64,000 bases of DNA from NCBI GenBank assembly GCA_950022655.1, contig OX465581.1, positions 35,249,300 to 35,313,299 on the forward strand, written 5' to 3'. Within the stretch, counting starts at the first letter, position 1, and each line of letters starts with the position of its first letter. The DNA comes from Alentia gelatinosa (taxonomy: Eukaryota > Annelida > Polychaeta > Phyllodocida > Polynoidae). Of this stretch, positions 48,880 through 61,960 are shown one piece after another. A model generated the notes under the pieces. It ran no database searches. It was not told the DNA's origin and saw only the letters and a program-made list of their open reading frames with translations. Both the position numbers and the translations under genes were made by a program.

Positions 48880-49400
48880 CATTTTCTGCTTCATTTTCTC
48901 CAAGCACTTCGCCACACGCGCACGGCACGGTCCATTTGTCTCCGCACTCTTCCGGTATCACACGACCTTCACGACCTTCACGCCCCCTGCCGAGACGCGA
49001 GCGTCCTGCTGAAGGTCGTCCTCAAGGTCATGCTTAACGTGACGTAGATTGGCGGAGATGTTATTGAGACGACCTGACACTCCATGAGCTTATCCGCACT
49101 GCACCATTACAAGCACACCGAGGAGTCCATTATTAATTTAAACTGGAGCCGAATAAATTGCGGCCCCGGCGGGCCTTCTTTATGGGCGCTTTGATTAAAT
49201 GCTCGCTGGTGGTGATCAGTGCGCAGCGATCTCAGTCGTTAGTAAAGTATCCGGGGACTATGTTTCCTCTCGCACGCACATCCGAGACTATGCTATCGGG
49301 CCTCAATGTTGATGGATCCAGAGAGAGGCCGCCGTCGACTGATTAATAAAGCACACGCCGGTTGTCGTCTGATCGAGTTTTAGGGAGGTTGCTGTTTCCT
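48880..49400. promoter_or_regulatory. Enhancer-like GC-rich block with receptor and homeodomain motifs
   Basis: ACGACCTTC occurs twice in tandem (about 48963-48981), followed by CTGAAGGTCG and TCAAGGTCA (49022-49030), which fit extended nuclear-receptor half-sites. Downstream are CCATTATTAATTTAA, CTTTGATTAAATG (a TCF/LEF-like core beside ATTA) and GATTAATAAA. The block has moderate CpG and no credible ORF (62 codons at most). The mix suits a conserved developmental enhancer, which only cross-species comparison can show. Confidence 0.35.
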
Positions 49401-50154
49401 CAGAAGGACTCGGAGATTATAGCTAATTGGTATTTACTCCGGAGTGACGGTTAATCCTTATCCATCCTGATAAATACATGAGAACCCTGAATTCGTGCAT
49501 TGATATGAGTCAAATAAGTATACAGAGCTTGTTAAATCACCTCCTTCATACACAGTGATATGATTTATATTTACTGACTTGCAATATATGAGAGGGAATT
49601 GGAATTGGCATTCAATTGATCATAGAAGATGCGCATGTACTATGGGATATATAGGGATTTATGGGCTTAATTCTGTACTCCATCCAATGATCTCTGCATA
49701 CAGAGATTGATTTGCCCTAAATGGGTCATATTTCACGCTCTGCTACCAAATCTATACAAATATTCAAGATAAAGCTTTTATCAAGTTCCATTGAAAGGAT
49801 CACATTCCAATGACCAAAGCGAGGGGCTGGGAGAACATGCATGCACCATTACCTCCAGTACCACCAGGCAGTACACGGGGGCATGTGGCTGATACAGGCA
49901 GAGGCGCCTCTATGGCACCTGCCAGTGTTAACCTGAGCCTCCTGGGCTTTTACTCCTCCACGGTGAGAGCGTGGCCCGCGGGAGGGGTCCAAACCGCTAC
50001 TGACAGCCCCTCCAAACAGCCGTCAGGTCCGGCAGCGCCCGCGCCCACTCCACTTTGTCCCGGAATGCATGCTGTTTGGTGCCTGGTTTCACCAGCTTCA
50101 TTAGCAAAGTGCCAGGCTTTCAGGTTCCGTGCATGGTGTGAGGGAACGGTGGGA
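49401..50154. other. Background; GC-richer patch at 49810-50150
   Basis: A 122-codon frame (49810-50178) covers the patch and runs into the tandem repeat that follows. It has no recognised domain, so it is probably not a gene. Confidence 0.45.
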
Positions 50155-51115
50155 AGTGGGGATGGAGAGTTGGGGTGAAGTCACCTCAAAGAGGGAGGTG
50201 TGCTGCTGGATCAAGTGACAGCCAAACACTACGATACCGGTTCAATGGAAACACGCATTTAATGATGTATGTGTGTGATATGCCTCCATTATTATACCAT
50301 ACATCAAGGTTACAAATTTGAAGGATTGGTATAGTCTCTGGAACAGGTATCATGGGGTATGTGGTACGAATCTTCAATCACATTCCGTGCAGGGACCTCA
50401 GCATCATGTTGATCTTCTATCGCTAATAATAGAAAGCAAATTTTTTTTTACCAAAATTAACCATTGATTCCATATACAGTAGAACCCCGCCTAAAGGACA
50501 CCCCGTGTAAGTGGACACTTTTGCCCGGAACGGAGGGTGTCCGCTTACGCGGGATTCTACTGTACCACAATATATCAATGTGACACTATAGTGGGGATGG
50601 GGAGTTGGGGTGAAGTCTACCCAAAGAGAGAGGTGTGCTGCTCAAGTGACACCCAAACGTCCTATGCTGGTTCAATTGAAATACACATTTAATGATATAT
50701 GTGTGTGTGATAAGTCTACACAATGAGTATTAATTGGTCTACACTATTATATCTTACATCAAGTTTTCAAAGTTAAAGGATATATGTAGCTCTCTGGGAC
50801 ACAGATCATGGAGTAGACCTATGTGATTCGAGTCTGAAATTACTTTATCTGGATGGACCTCACCTTCATGTTGATTTTCTATCGCTGGAACCTAAACAAC
50901 TTTATTTGTTACTAAAATTAACTATTGATTCCATATGCCATAATATATGGGAAGTTGGGGTGAAGTCTATTCAAAGAGTGGGGTGTGCTGCTGCATTAAG
51001 TGACAGCCAAACACTCTACATGTTGAATGGAATATGCATTTGATGATGTGTGTTTGTGATAGGCCTTTAAATGCTGGTTTCATATACCACCATATATCAA
51101 CGTGATAATGTGCTG
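50155..51115 (+). repeat. Tandem repeat of a ~350 bp unit, three copies
   Basis: Units start near 50155, 50591 and 50948 with GGGAAGTTGGGGTGAAGT-like sequence. They continue through GGTGTGCTGCT, AAGTGACAGCCAAAC, a GGTTCAATGGAA block and TGTGTGTGATA, and end near ATTGATTCCATATA. The first period (436 bp) exceeds the second (357 bp) because an 86 bp MITE interrupts unit 1. Unit 3 lacks most of the middle. No coding. Confidence 0.88.
50477..50562. mobile_element. 86 bp pogo/Tigger-like MITE with TA target duplication
   Basis: CAGTAGAACCCCGCCTAAAG at the left is answered by the inverse of CAGTAGAATCCCGCGTAAGC at the right, flanked by TA on both sides (50475-50476, 50563-50564). CAGT...CGnnTAAGnGGACACC ends are characteristic of invertebrate pogo-group elements (Tc1/mariner superfamily). 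The tandem-repeat copy at 51081-51110 reads CATATACCAC without the insertion: a paralogous empty site with a single TA. Confidence 0.88.
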
Positions 51116-51332
51116 ATATAGTCATTACCTATCAAAACAAAAATGTTTTCTATATCATATAATAAGAGCAATACCAGGGTTGTCTAGATTGAAGTTTCAA
51201 CAATGTAAGGATCTTGATTTTCCACCTATTTTCATAAATTATGGTGTAGGACATGTTGTCAACGTTTATAAGGATAATACTGACTAATTGTATAACGTAA
51301 TTAACTGCGCGTGAACCAATGTTCCCACACCA

Positions 51333-51846
51333 ATGACACGCTGGGCCAGATATTACAGGATCTCACTTGTGGATGAGGAAACCGGGTCCAAAATATACAC
51401 TAGTGTCTATAAAGCAACTAGAGAGACGAAGAAACTAATGACTACTTGCACAATTCTTGATTCCCCTAACTGTAAGCATTGTGATGAAATGGACACAAGA
51501 CAATACTTCTTCTTCCACTGTACTCATATAAGATCATTCTGGAACCATATCTCTGTCTGGGTGAAACAGGTTTTCAGACATTACCTTGGATCTCACTGAA
51601 AGAGCAATAATTCTAGGCAATACAGATGGTGGTACTTAAGCCTCTTTGATAAACTTTGTATACATTGCAGCCAAATTCTATATATTTTGACAGCGGTTGG
51701 TTCACAACAATGTAGTTAATCTCTACCAATTGTCTCTTGAGGTCACGGATAACCTACGAAGGGAAAAATACATCTGTTTTCTAGAAAATAAGCCAAATAG
51801 GTTTTACAAATGGGAGAGGATATTGAACAATATTACATCGAAATAA
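51333..51846 (+). pseudogene. 3' end of a LINE ORF2 with zinc-knuckle (zf-RVT-like), L1/Tx1-like
   Basis: The frame at 51333-51599 contains NCKHCDEMDTRQYFFFHCTH (about 51468-51527), the CxxC-E-H/F-C pattern of the zf-RVT region found after the reverse transcriptase of L1/Tx1-type LINEs, then SFWNHISVW. After a frame change, FVYIAAKFYIF and ENKPNRFYKWERILNNI (to about 51840) fit the usual C-terminal tail. The H before FF is replaced by Y and the frame is broken, so this is a dead, strongly 5'-truncated copy. It differs in type from the element at 30080-31175. Confidence 0.85.
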
Positions 51847-54800
51847 TGTCACGGGACAAGCTAAATTGTCAGAAAAGACAATCGTAAGAAGATACTAGCT
51901 GTGAGAAACTTTGACTGTCAACTGAGTTTGGTTTACCATGTTACTAACTTACATGCACATCAGTCCACTCTGTCTGTCAAATGTATATACATGTTCGTTG
52001 GTTTCCACAAATACCCCTCACCCCTTACAGAAAAGTAAAAGAAAAATAAAGCAGTGGACAATAAATAGTTCACCCCCTCCCCCTCATCAAGGAGTTGTAA
52101 GAGCCAAGATAGATCACCAATGTATGTCTTAAAATCCTAGGATTATCAGTCTATGTATGGAACATAATCATTAAAAATAAGCACTGCAATATGGAGAAAT
52201 ATTTAAGCTTTTATTGATTGATATGACAAGTAAATGTAAAATCGTAAATACCATCATCCAAACACCAATTGCAATTCTTGGTTCGATACTAAACAACACC
52301 TTGAAAAATCATTTACCTAAGTTTATTTTTGTGTGACTCAGAACCTCTATTCATTTAAATGTAAAATGATTGACTAAGGCCTGTTGTCCACCTACCATGG
52401 TAGAAATTTAGACCTATCAATATGGCACTGATAAAAAAGTAAATATCGGAAACTTATTGGGAAGGTGCAATAGCGTAGACATATGTGACTCCCCAGAGCT
52501 ATATCGTAGTAAGTGTCATACATATCTCTCTGTAATACTTTGTTTAACACTACTCACACAAGATAATTTTGGAATTAAGGATTACATAATAGAATGGTAG
52601 AAATATGTTGACATAATAGACATGCAATATCATCTATACCTTATATCTTCAATGAAAAGAGATATGTTAATATTTCAAATAATCCATATCCTTGAAATTT
52701 ACCTTTCTATAGAGATAAAGGCTTATATATTGTGCATGCATCTCAGGGGGAAGAGATCCATGAACCTTTGGTCCTAACATCTCTATGTTTGACTGAGTGC
52801 GAGGGCTTTCGAGGGAATCTTCCCATAATTAATCATAACACCAGGACTAAAGGTGTCAACCTCCCTCTGCGATGGTCACACCGAAACAGGATGCTGTCTC
52901 TACGAAGCTTGTATTTAAAAACCCACACAAAGGACATTAGACTCACTGACTCAGCCGCGGGTGGCCTCCACTAATAAACACTTCTCCAACGTGTCATCCC
53001 TGTCCAGGAAAATAGAAAAAAACCGTCAAGATATTCACGAAGAATGTATTGTATAATCAGCTTAGTCAACTATATGAATGCACATGTACGAGTATATAAT
53101 TAGCTAAGACGCTCTGGCTTTTCAATACGTAGTAGTGGAGGGGCTAATCTTCCCGCTATTTTGCCGTGTTATGCCGTATCGAGCCAACGCCAATGGGACA
53201 CCCATAGTAGCATACGTAAATGCCTCGAGGACAGCACCCAACAGGAAGCCAAGGATGTGAATTAAACGGTAATTATCACCCAGTGGACAAGGCCATTTAT
53301 GAATTACGGTTTGAAGTTAAGTGACGGTCAGTTTCGCCGGCGGCATTGTTAGCAGTGGGTGGGCTGGTGTCAGGCCACGGGTTGTGGGTTTAGGCAATTG
53401 AGGCTGCCACCAATGACGAAGGTGTGATACATAGATTCTGGATGGGCGGTACGTTCTCATGTGGTTTCTTTGCCAGCCGCAAATTGAAACATCATAATAA
53501 TAACGACCGACCAAAAAGACCGTAAAGGATGGGATGGATTTCAAAGGCTTAAACCGGATGTATGTCTGTCATATTGCTGTCCTCAAAGTGCAGTGTATTG
53601 TAACGTTTACACCTGTAGCTATATCCTTTCTTGAGAACCATATGAACTTTTCATCAAAGAAAAAGATGATTGTACACCTTGTTATTTACTATTCCCTATA
53701 GCTGCTTCAATAGATACACTTTGAATTAGTTTGTTTCATACCTTGATATATCAGGATTACTTATAGAAGTATCAGTAACAGAATGCATGGATTCCTGTGA
53801 CATCACCACTTCACTGCACTAACTCTAAGAGTTATTCCACTCACTCTCTCCGTCCAAATCAACGAGGGTCATTGGCAAGGTTAGGTGACAAGGTCAGCTT
53901 TTAATCCATTAGCTTGACCCTCAGCATCTTGTGGTCATTGATCCCGGCTTATCGAGGATCCAACCACAGGGGCAGGGTAGACAGGAGGCGGCAGCGCTGT
54001 CACTGTCAAAGGCAGTGTCGGTGATGGATGGCTTTCCTGTACTGCTTTTACAATGACGTCGCTTGCTCGGTCCGTCCTCGGCCTTTCTGACCCAACCAAC
54101 TCCCTCACCTCGCACAACATGGGAGCAAAAACAAAAAGCAGCAGTTTTATCTGGGATCCTATCCCTCAAACTGCAACAAGAATGTCATCTTTCTGGTAAG
54201 ATCTACAGGGGCAATAACATTTGTGGGTTACTTGATGATTGAGCCGTTTCTTTTGGAGGAAATTACTGGAAATGAAGAGAGCCATGGAGTTCTATATTGA
54301 TATAATTGTAGATTGAAGTATTGAAGATATATGACTGGAAGTAAACTCTACTCGGACAAAAATGCAAGCGTTGACAATGAATATTATGTCGGTTAATGTA
54401 TAATTATAATGATCGTCCTGTTCAAGACAGCATATATTTTCCTATGAAGGCAAACAGTGTCACAACTTCAAGTGATACCCTGTAGACATTTGAAACAGGC
54501 ATAGAACTATATCGATAAACTGAGAAATCATCTTTGTATAAAACAGCACTTGCCTTCAGACACCATGTCATTCTGAATAGGTGATTAGCAAACAGGCTGA
54601 AACAAGATGTTAGGCTACAGAAATAAACAGAGAGATCGGTGGAAAACGAGCATCTGCAAGGCTTTATACCCCATAATCATGTTGCTCATCGACAGTGGTA
54701 ACCTCCATCAAGGAAACTATCCTCTGTATGACACCTATTGTTTGAGGGTTTTAAGCGGCAAGTTTGGCGTGATGGCAATCATCAGGTATTGAGTGACCTG

Positions 54801-55889
54801 CTGCTAAATGACCAACAGTTTGGCCCCTGGTCAGTGCTGGCCACCCGCTGTATGATGTCCCGGTCCCCACCTATAGGGCCGTCAAACAACTCTACCTGAA
54901 TAACGACGAGGCTGATATTAGTTTTCCCAGGGCATCAGCTCCAAACACGCGAGGAACAGCTATAAACGCACAACATGAGCGAACCTGCCAGCCACTAATC
55001 TACAATTGTAATTTCCAGATTAAAAAAAACCCCACACATTTAATATAAACACAATTAAGACTGAACGACACATCAAAAACCATAAAATCTTATCAGGACA
55101 GCTGGATCAGTTTTACAAAAATGTTATTGGGGAAAAAGGGGGCAGGTTGTACAACTTCTTGTGCTTTGTGTGATTCAGACCTGTGGCTATATCATCACCT
55201 TCTCTGTTCAGGGCAGATATACAGCTGATAAACACGCATGGCTTAATCCTCTCACCTGGAGGAACTGGCACTCTGGAGGACCTCGCCACAGACGAGCACG
55301 CATGTGCTAACAGTACACAGAGGACCAAACAACGAGACAAAACAGTCTGTGGCAGATGCTGATGAAGATAGGGCAAACTCAGAGACCACTGGGCTTCAGC
55401 AATGAGCTAATGAGTCCCCTAAAAATTATCTATTCCGCCCATTACTGATTGCTTTATTGTTTTCTGCTCACATTACTCTGATGTCAAACACCAAGGTGTG
55501 AGTTCATCAGAATGGTTTTAAAAACCACACAAAGGTAGTTGTGTATCAATTAATATTTATTATATTAAAAACAATGGTTTGTAAAAACGTGTTTCTACTA
55601 TGATTAACGACGTAAAATGAACGTGCTCCTGACTGTGGCTCTCCTAATCAACCATTCTGAATGTGTCCCTTTCTAAAAAAAAACCAAAATGTGTCCTCGT
55701 CGGTAAAACCAGAACGTTAATAGAATTATGCCTAAAACTACAACACGACCCATAACATCTGGTGCCTCCTGGGGTATGTGGCTTCTTATCTTGCCGGATT
55801 TATGACATGATGGCTTTGTGTGTTTGATGTGGATTGTATTTTTTTTCCTGTGAGGGTTTCCCATCATCTGCTCTTGCCTTGAACACAGC
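51847..55889. other. Background, no gene seen
   Basis: Mostly AT-rich, with GC-richer stretches near 52960, 53330-53400 and 53940-54110. Frames of 60-88 codons only, without domains. Confidence 0.5.
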
Positions 55890-56250
55890 AGTATAGCCGG
55901 GAGGCGCCGGGCCCTGGCCAAGTTGCATGGGTTGGTCGTCAGGTGGGGCTGGTGGTTCCGTGCCCAGTCTGCCCTTCCTCACACCCGCTGCATTGTTTCG
56001 CCAGGGCTCACGTGTGAACACAAAAAATTGCCGACCATCCCCGCGTGGTCCGCATGGTTCCCAGCTCCTAAATTATCATCAGGTGTAGAGGCAGGAGCGG
56101 AATATGGGTGATTTAGGCACCCGGACCTACCTGGTGTGCCAGCACACCATCGCCCCATCCCGCGCCCAGGTGAGGGAACCAGCGCACCTCTCGCGTAATC
56201 GCCAGATCACGTGAGGCATTACGAGAAGTGCAGTAATCCCATCGTAATGG
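55890..56250. promoter_or_regulatory. CpG-bearing GC-rich block
   Basis: A GC-rich patch with overlapping frames on both strands (62 plus, 73 and 87 minus). No protein match and no strong core-promoter motif. Confidence 0.3.
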
Positions 56251-57236
56251 CGACCGCTTCACAACTATATCGGGCCAGACTCTAATATCCGAGATGACTT
56301 TCTCCTGTAAGGCGTTGCCTAACGTCGCAGAATAATAACAGAAAAGACAAAAGTAAAACGGAACTGGCCATTGCATTACGTGCTAAGTAGGCTTAATGAA
56401 GAATGCAATATGACTTAAAAGCTGATGGTGAGTGGACATGAGGCGTGTGACAGACTGCCGGTGGCTATTTACCATCTCCTTATCACGCCACCTTTGTGAT
56501 TACAATAGCAATAATGTGTTTGGATCTTGGCAGTATTTAAAGGACCACCGTCAAGATGTCGATCTTTGTATAGACGTTAATCTTGATATCTCCCCTTCAC
56601 TCATCCTTCGCTTACACGACGTTTGTCAACACATATTTTGCATTCAATTAAACTCGTAATGTATGTGGATCGGAAATGGAATTGATAAACATTCATGTTA
56701 GACAATTGAATGATGCAGTTAACGTGAGAAAATTAATTCCACGGATATCAACACGGATTTGAATTTATGGTGCAAGTGACCTATAATAATCGATTATAGG
56801 CATGAAATACGAGGTAGAAAAATAGTCAAATGAATTGCACGCAATAGTAAAATAGATTGTAACTGAATGATGAAATGCCTTTTTCTCATTTTGTGTTTTT
56901 GGACACCTGTCATGAGCAATTCAACCGGTGTTTAGTTAAGGATTTAAGCTCTGATGTGATCTGTAAATCTCATCGTGTGTTTCCTTTTAGATGGCTCAAT
57001 CATGAACAGGATATCAGTGAGTCACCACTGGCAGCCTGTAGATATCCCTCACTCAGCACCCACCAATACCTAATGAAATCATTCTAACGTCAACATTTCA
57101 TTGCTTTTGCTTCTCAGAGAGCAAAGTACTTTTTAGAAAATAAGAGAACAAATCGTCCGGGAGTTGCAATGGATATCATCATTTACTGAAGAAATACAGA
57201 GGCATAAAGATGTAATCCTTATGGCAACCTCGTTAT
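56251..57236. other. AT-rich background, nothing recognised
   Basis: Frames of 70-75 codons without domains. Confidence 0.5.
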
Positions 57237-57287
57237 GCTATATATATACATACAAACATATATATATATTTATATATATATATATAA

Positions 57288-57368
<81 letters not shown>
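57237..57368 (+). repeat. (AT)n-rich tract followed by (TG)38
   Basis: An imperfect TA tract (57237-57292) runs into an uninterrupted TG run (57293-57368, 76 bp). Long open frames through it encode only VCVCVC or HTHTHT. Confidence 0.97.
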
Positions 57369-57372
<4 letters not shown>

Positions 57373-57671
57373 GATAGTATAGGCATGGAGCTTGACCGAA
57401 ATCTGACATTTTCATATACATGCACCCCTGTATTGGAATAGACCACAGATAGATCATAGGAATGGAAAATTTCGGTATATCATACCAAAGAGTGGTACAT
57501 AGACGGCGTATTATTGAAGGACTACAGCATATAAACTGTACATAACATTTGAGATTTCGGGAGGCTCTCTGTATTCCTTAATATGAATTGGTGATTTGCT
57601 GGCCAATGTACAAGATGGTAACACCTTTATGTTCCCCCCCCCTTCTCTCCCGCCCTCTCTCATTTGCTGAA

Positions 57672-57720
57672 CCTCTCTCTCTCTCCCTCTCTCCCTCTCT
57701 CCCTCTCTCCCTCTCTCCCT
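57672..57720 (+). repeat. (CCCTCTCT)n pyrimidine repeat, about 5 units
   Basis: Octanucleotide CCCTCTCT in tandem; a pure polypyrimidine/polypurine tract able to form triplex DNA. Confidence 0.9.
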
Positions 57721-59446
57721 GTCCTCCCCAGATAATGAGGTATGGGTTCCCTACTAATAAAGGGGAAATATCTCGTGGTGTTTTGTGATTGAAAGGATGA
57801 TCCCCGTCTTTGCTTTTTGATCCCAGTTCCTTCAAAATCACCGTTAACTCTTTCCTGAATGTTGGCCGCCTATCCCTACACGTATATGTCTCATTTTAAT
57901 ACATTAGGACTTTATCAGACTTGTTCTTGCCATGTGTGTCCTTAGGAGATACATGAATACAGCTACATTTGTCTGGAGGCTGTCAATCGACTGCCACCTA
58001 ACCGTGGCGTCACCTAGTGGACAAATTGCTAGTTAACACTTTCGCGGACACGCCCGCATGCTATTTAGAGGAAAGAATGGTGCGGCTGCCCGAGCGATAC
58101 ACAAAGTAAAAAGCTACAATTCCACGAATATAATTTTAGCTAAATCCAAAGCATGCATTTCATGAAGTTCTCGGCACGTGTGTTTCAGAACTGCGTCGTG
58201 TTGTGTACCAAACGTCTTGTAAATTCGGTAGCAAAAGTTGGTAATGCACCACTAACATGTCTCACTTTAGACTTGATACCTGTATTAAACTTGCTCGTCA
58301 GCGAGTGTCACTATGATGTGACTTAAGTGTCATAATCCAGATATGCCGCATGACCTATAATCAGGAAAGGGCTTATTCAAAGTTAATAGTGTTGAAAATA
58401 CTTTTTGATTTCAAACAATATTATTCAACCGACCGTTTAGAGTGACTGTAAACAGCATCAGCCAATTGAGTACCTCCTATATCTTATTTTGTGATGGGAT
58501 TTCAAATCGAAGTTCAAATTGGAGCGGCAAATGTAGTAAAATATGGACAAATTTAGGCCTACATGTATCAGGGAATATAACGAATAGGCCTACACTCATT
58601 TATAAGACTTCCCGAAGATGCATCCATCTGTAGTGATATAGTTATATATATATAGTTATATATGCGGCAAATCCTTGAGACCTGCTTGGGATTATGCATT
58701 GAGTAGACTATCTTACTCGTTTTGGCGGCAAATGAATAGTTAAGAAGCAGACGGTATTTTTACACGGTAATACTGGTGGCGCCGCGGCGTCCTCGCGTGG
58801 CCTCTAGATCCCGGGCGAGTGGTCAACACTGAACATTGTGTTTAAAGTAGCGTGAGAGTCTGACCACTACTCAAGAGGATTTAACCTGTTAGTCACCGTA
58901 TATAACATACTGTAGATAGGATCCACAGCTACTTTTTCTTTCGATTTATTTTTTCAATATTTGAGTAATAGGGAAAATATAACCATATACTTATCGATGA
59001 TGGTGTAATGTTCATCTTTCTCTGGTTGCGATCATGATTGTAGAAATGGGATGATGATAAAATATAAGGCGTGGGAAGTGTACACGTAAGTATTACCGAC
59101 TAATCACTAATCCTTAAAGCTCTTAAGTCTCATTATAGGACGTTAAGAACTAAGTCGTATTTATAAATATATAATCTCATCAACAGTCTCCTCACAGACA
59201 AAGAAAATAGGCGGACCACTACAGTCTGCCCATAGTGTATAAAACAATATAGTAATTGACTCATGTTACTACAAATATGCTCAGCTTGTAGAGGATATAT
59301 TCGTGTAATCGTCGTGGGAATAGTTCTTGGCGTTACGTTCTCACGGGTATCAAAAGACTTCATCACACTTGATATATAAATATGCTATTGTTACGTTTTC
59401 TAAGAATACTTAAAACCACAGAGTTATTGGTGGTATCGTAATAGGT

Positions 59447-59448
<2 letters not shown>
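57721..59448. other. Background, no gene seen
   Basis: Short frames only. A small CpG-rich patch lies at 58770-58820. Confidence 0.5.

Positions 59449-59534
<86 letters not shown>
59449..59534. repeat. (TA)43 microsatellite
   Basis: Uninterrupted TA dinucleotide of 86 bp; cruciform-prone. Confidence 0.98.
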
Positions 59535-59537
<3 letters not shown>

Positions 59538-61455
59538 GCTGTAAATGTAGGTTCTAAAGTGTATGTGTTTTATCTTTTTCCATTTAAACTGCAACTAAAA
59601 TAACCTAACCCAAGAGGAACAATGTCAGGCTGAATGACAGACTGTAACAATGAGATATGACACTACCTGCTCAGCATTTAAGGCGACATCTTACATTTAT
59701 CTAGTTCTTTGAAACAGTTGATGAACACCTATACATGTACATGAATAAGAAACACAAGGGTAATACCAAAATCCTTGTCATACCATGAAAAGGGCCTTGG
59801 GTGATATGGATATTGCAAAGAGGGGCTTCATTGACTCTACATTTTCGGAATTGAAATAGATAATTTTTTTTAAACACTTCATTTACAGTGACCAAAGCTC
59901 AGCTTCTTATGAGGCTGGTCTATATGCTCGACCAGTTATTATGTTCCAGTGGTACATATTACTTTGAGTTTTGTACATGACGACGCTGACATAAAGACAA
60001 AAGCAGTAAAAATATATTCTTCGAAAAATATTGTATCACAAATTCTAAAATTCAAATCTACACGCCATTTAAGTCTGTATACCCTTTGTAATATAACTGT
60101 TCACAATATGAGAAATAGAAAGGATTTCATAGAAGGATCACACTTTCCTTTTATATTTACAAGCTGCTAGTCAAATATTTATGAATTGCCGTTGTAATTA
60201 AATGGGACATGTATGCGTATACCTGTATACATATTTAGATGATCTTTCAGATATAATTTTAGTCAAATATATATTTATAAAGCATGTCATGGACCTTTGC
60301 CATATTCTATTTATCGTTTATACAAGTGATAACCAGTTAGTTAAATCTAGCACTCGCCCGTTACAATATGGACACATGAATGATTGTATCTATTCTGGAC
60401 ACCTTTCGAAAATGAATATGAGACGACATTAAAGATGAAACCATTACATGTCTTAGATCATGTTTAGTTCACAATATAATATGATTTACAAGAAGGTAGA
60501 CATTGATATTACATGCCCTCATGGAAAAATCATGCACAGTAGGGTTAATGCACTGTGCAGCCAGAAAATCTGTGAAAATGTTCACTTTAGATGAAAATAA
60601 TGGCAATTTACAAAATATGTAATAGCAAATACTTATGGATCATGAAATCTGAAATAATTGATGATCACATGGTCCTTTCATTTTCATCTTATACTCATCT
60701 GCATGTCCAACCCACCCCCATCTTGGGTATTAATACATGTACATGTTGTACTTTGGTAGGTCTTTACCAAGACCCTCTCCACCTTATCTCTCAGGCCTTT
60801 CGGACCATCATATCATGAACCATTATAATGTGATGATTTATGTTTAAGCTAATAAATCAAGAAGTGGCAAACGTTACTGAAACTATCACTTTCAAGTACA
60901 AGAGTGTTTCGCAGTGATGAGGTCCTACTGCATAGATAAGAATATGTGTATGTGTTATTGCAACCAATAATCAGAATGTCAGTATGACCAGTGGTTTCCA
61001 TATGCAGACATATCCTTTAGATGTCAATAACACAGGTGTATGTGTAGGGCTGTAGCGAGTACGTCCGAAGGCGTCAATAAACAAATGGTGAGGTACCAGT
61101 CTGGTGCTAGAGTCCTTGTTGGACCACTGTAAGGGCCCTGAGGGCATCTATAAGAGCCTTGAGGGCATTATCCACGTTGAGGGCCAGAGACATGCGCCCT
61201 CATAGGATGCCCCCACACAGGGGTATGTGAGGAGGTCATTCATAGAGCCTGGCTATAAGGAGAGTGTGTTGTAAATGGTGGAATGGTGCATGCCTGGGGC
61301 TTTACCTGTACAGTGTCCATCCTGATACCTGTAGGCTCCACTCCTGTCCTTACACCATGCTTGTAAACCACCACCACCACGTTCATATACAACATGGAAT
61401 GATGGACATACACACACATGTGTATACATACAACACCATCCAGACCCCAGCACCC
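59535..61455. other. AT-rich background; small GAGGGC cluster at 61125-61200
   Basis: GAGGGCAT or GAGGGCC recurs three times between 61138 and 61186. No gene recognised. Confidence 0.5.
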
Positions 61456-61960
61456 TCCCTCCCTCCCTCCCTGCAGCCCGTACCTACCTCTCCGCCGCAC
61501 CTCGGCTGTTTATCACCCCCTCTCATCTGGAGTTCAAATAGGGCCTTTATTTTGTACTCTGTGACTACCGGGGCGATCCGACGGTGTGATAGTGACCGGA
61601 TTTACCGTCTAATCAGCCGCCCCCCGAGCCGGAGCCCGGGCCGGCGGCGGGCGGCGACGGGCGGCTGGGCGCGCCGTGTGCTGCGGCCGGGGGGCGGCGC
61701 ATCGTCGGTCGTGCTATCAGGGCCGATGGGGCGAGCGATAAGGGCGTGGATCAGTGCGGGGCCAGACACGCAGCGCGGCCCCGGCCGGCGGCGGCCCGCG
61801 CCTGCTGGCGGCCCGGCGCGGGGCCCTGACGAGGTGTCTTGTGACCCCGGGAGCGGCCTTTTCATGCTCCGGCTCGACGCGGGGGCTGAGCACGGCGGCG
61901 GCTGGCGCCAGACGTCGACACGCCGAGGACGGCCGGGCGTCAGACGCACACGGTGATAAA
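61456..61960. promoter_or_regulatory. Extreme CpG island, part 1
   Basis: After CTCCCTCCCTCCCTGCAG (61464-61481), which would make a good splice acceptor, the DNA becomes very GC- and CpG-rich (GCCGGCGGCGGGCGGCGACG at 61640-61659). Frames of 230 (plus) and 128 (minus) codons overlap antisense; both are arginine, proline and glycine rich as composition predicts, and match no family I know. Likely a promoter-associated or first-exon island. Confidence 0.45.

Noticed and set aside
57164..57457. Open frames reading VCVCVC or HTHTHT
   Set aside because: Translation of a TG/CA microsatellite.
61264..61956. 230-codon plus-strand open frame
   Set aside because: Lies in extreme GC; stops are rare there by composition. 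An antisense frame of 128 codons overlaps it, residues are R/G/P-rich and no domain is visible.
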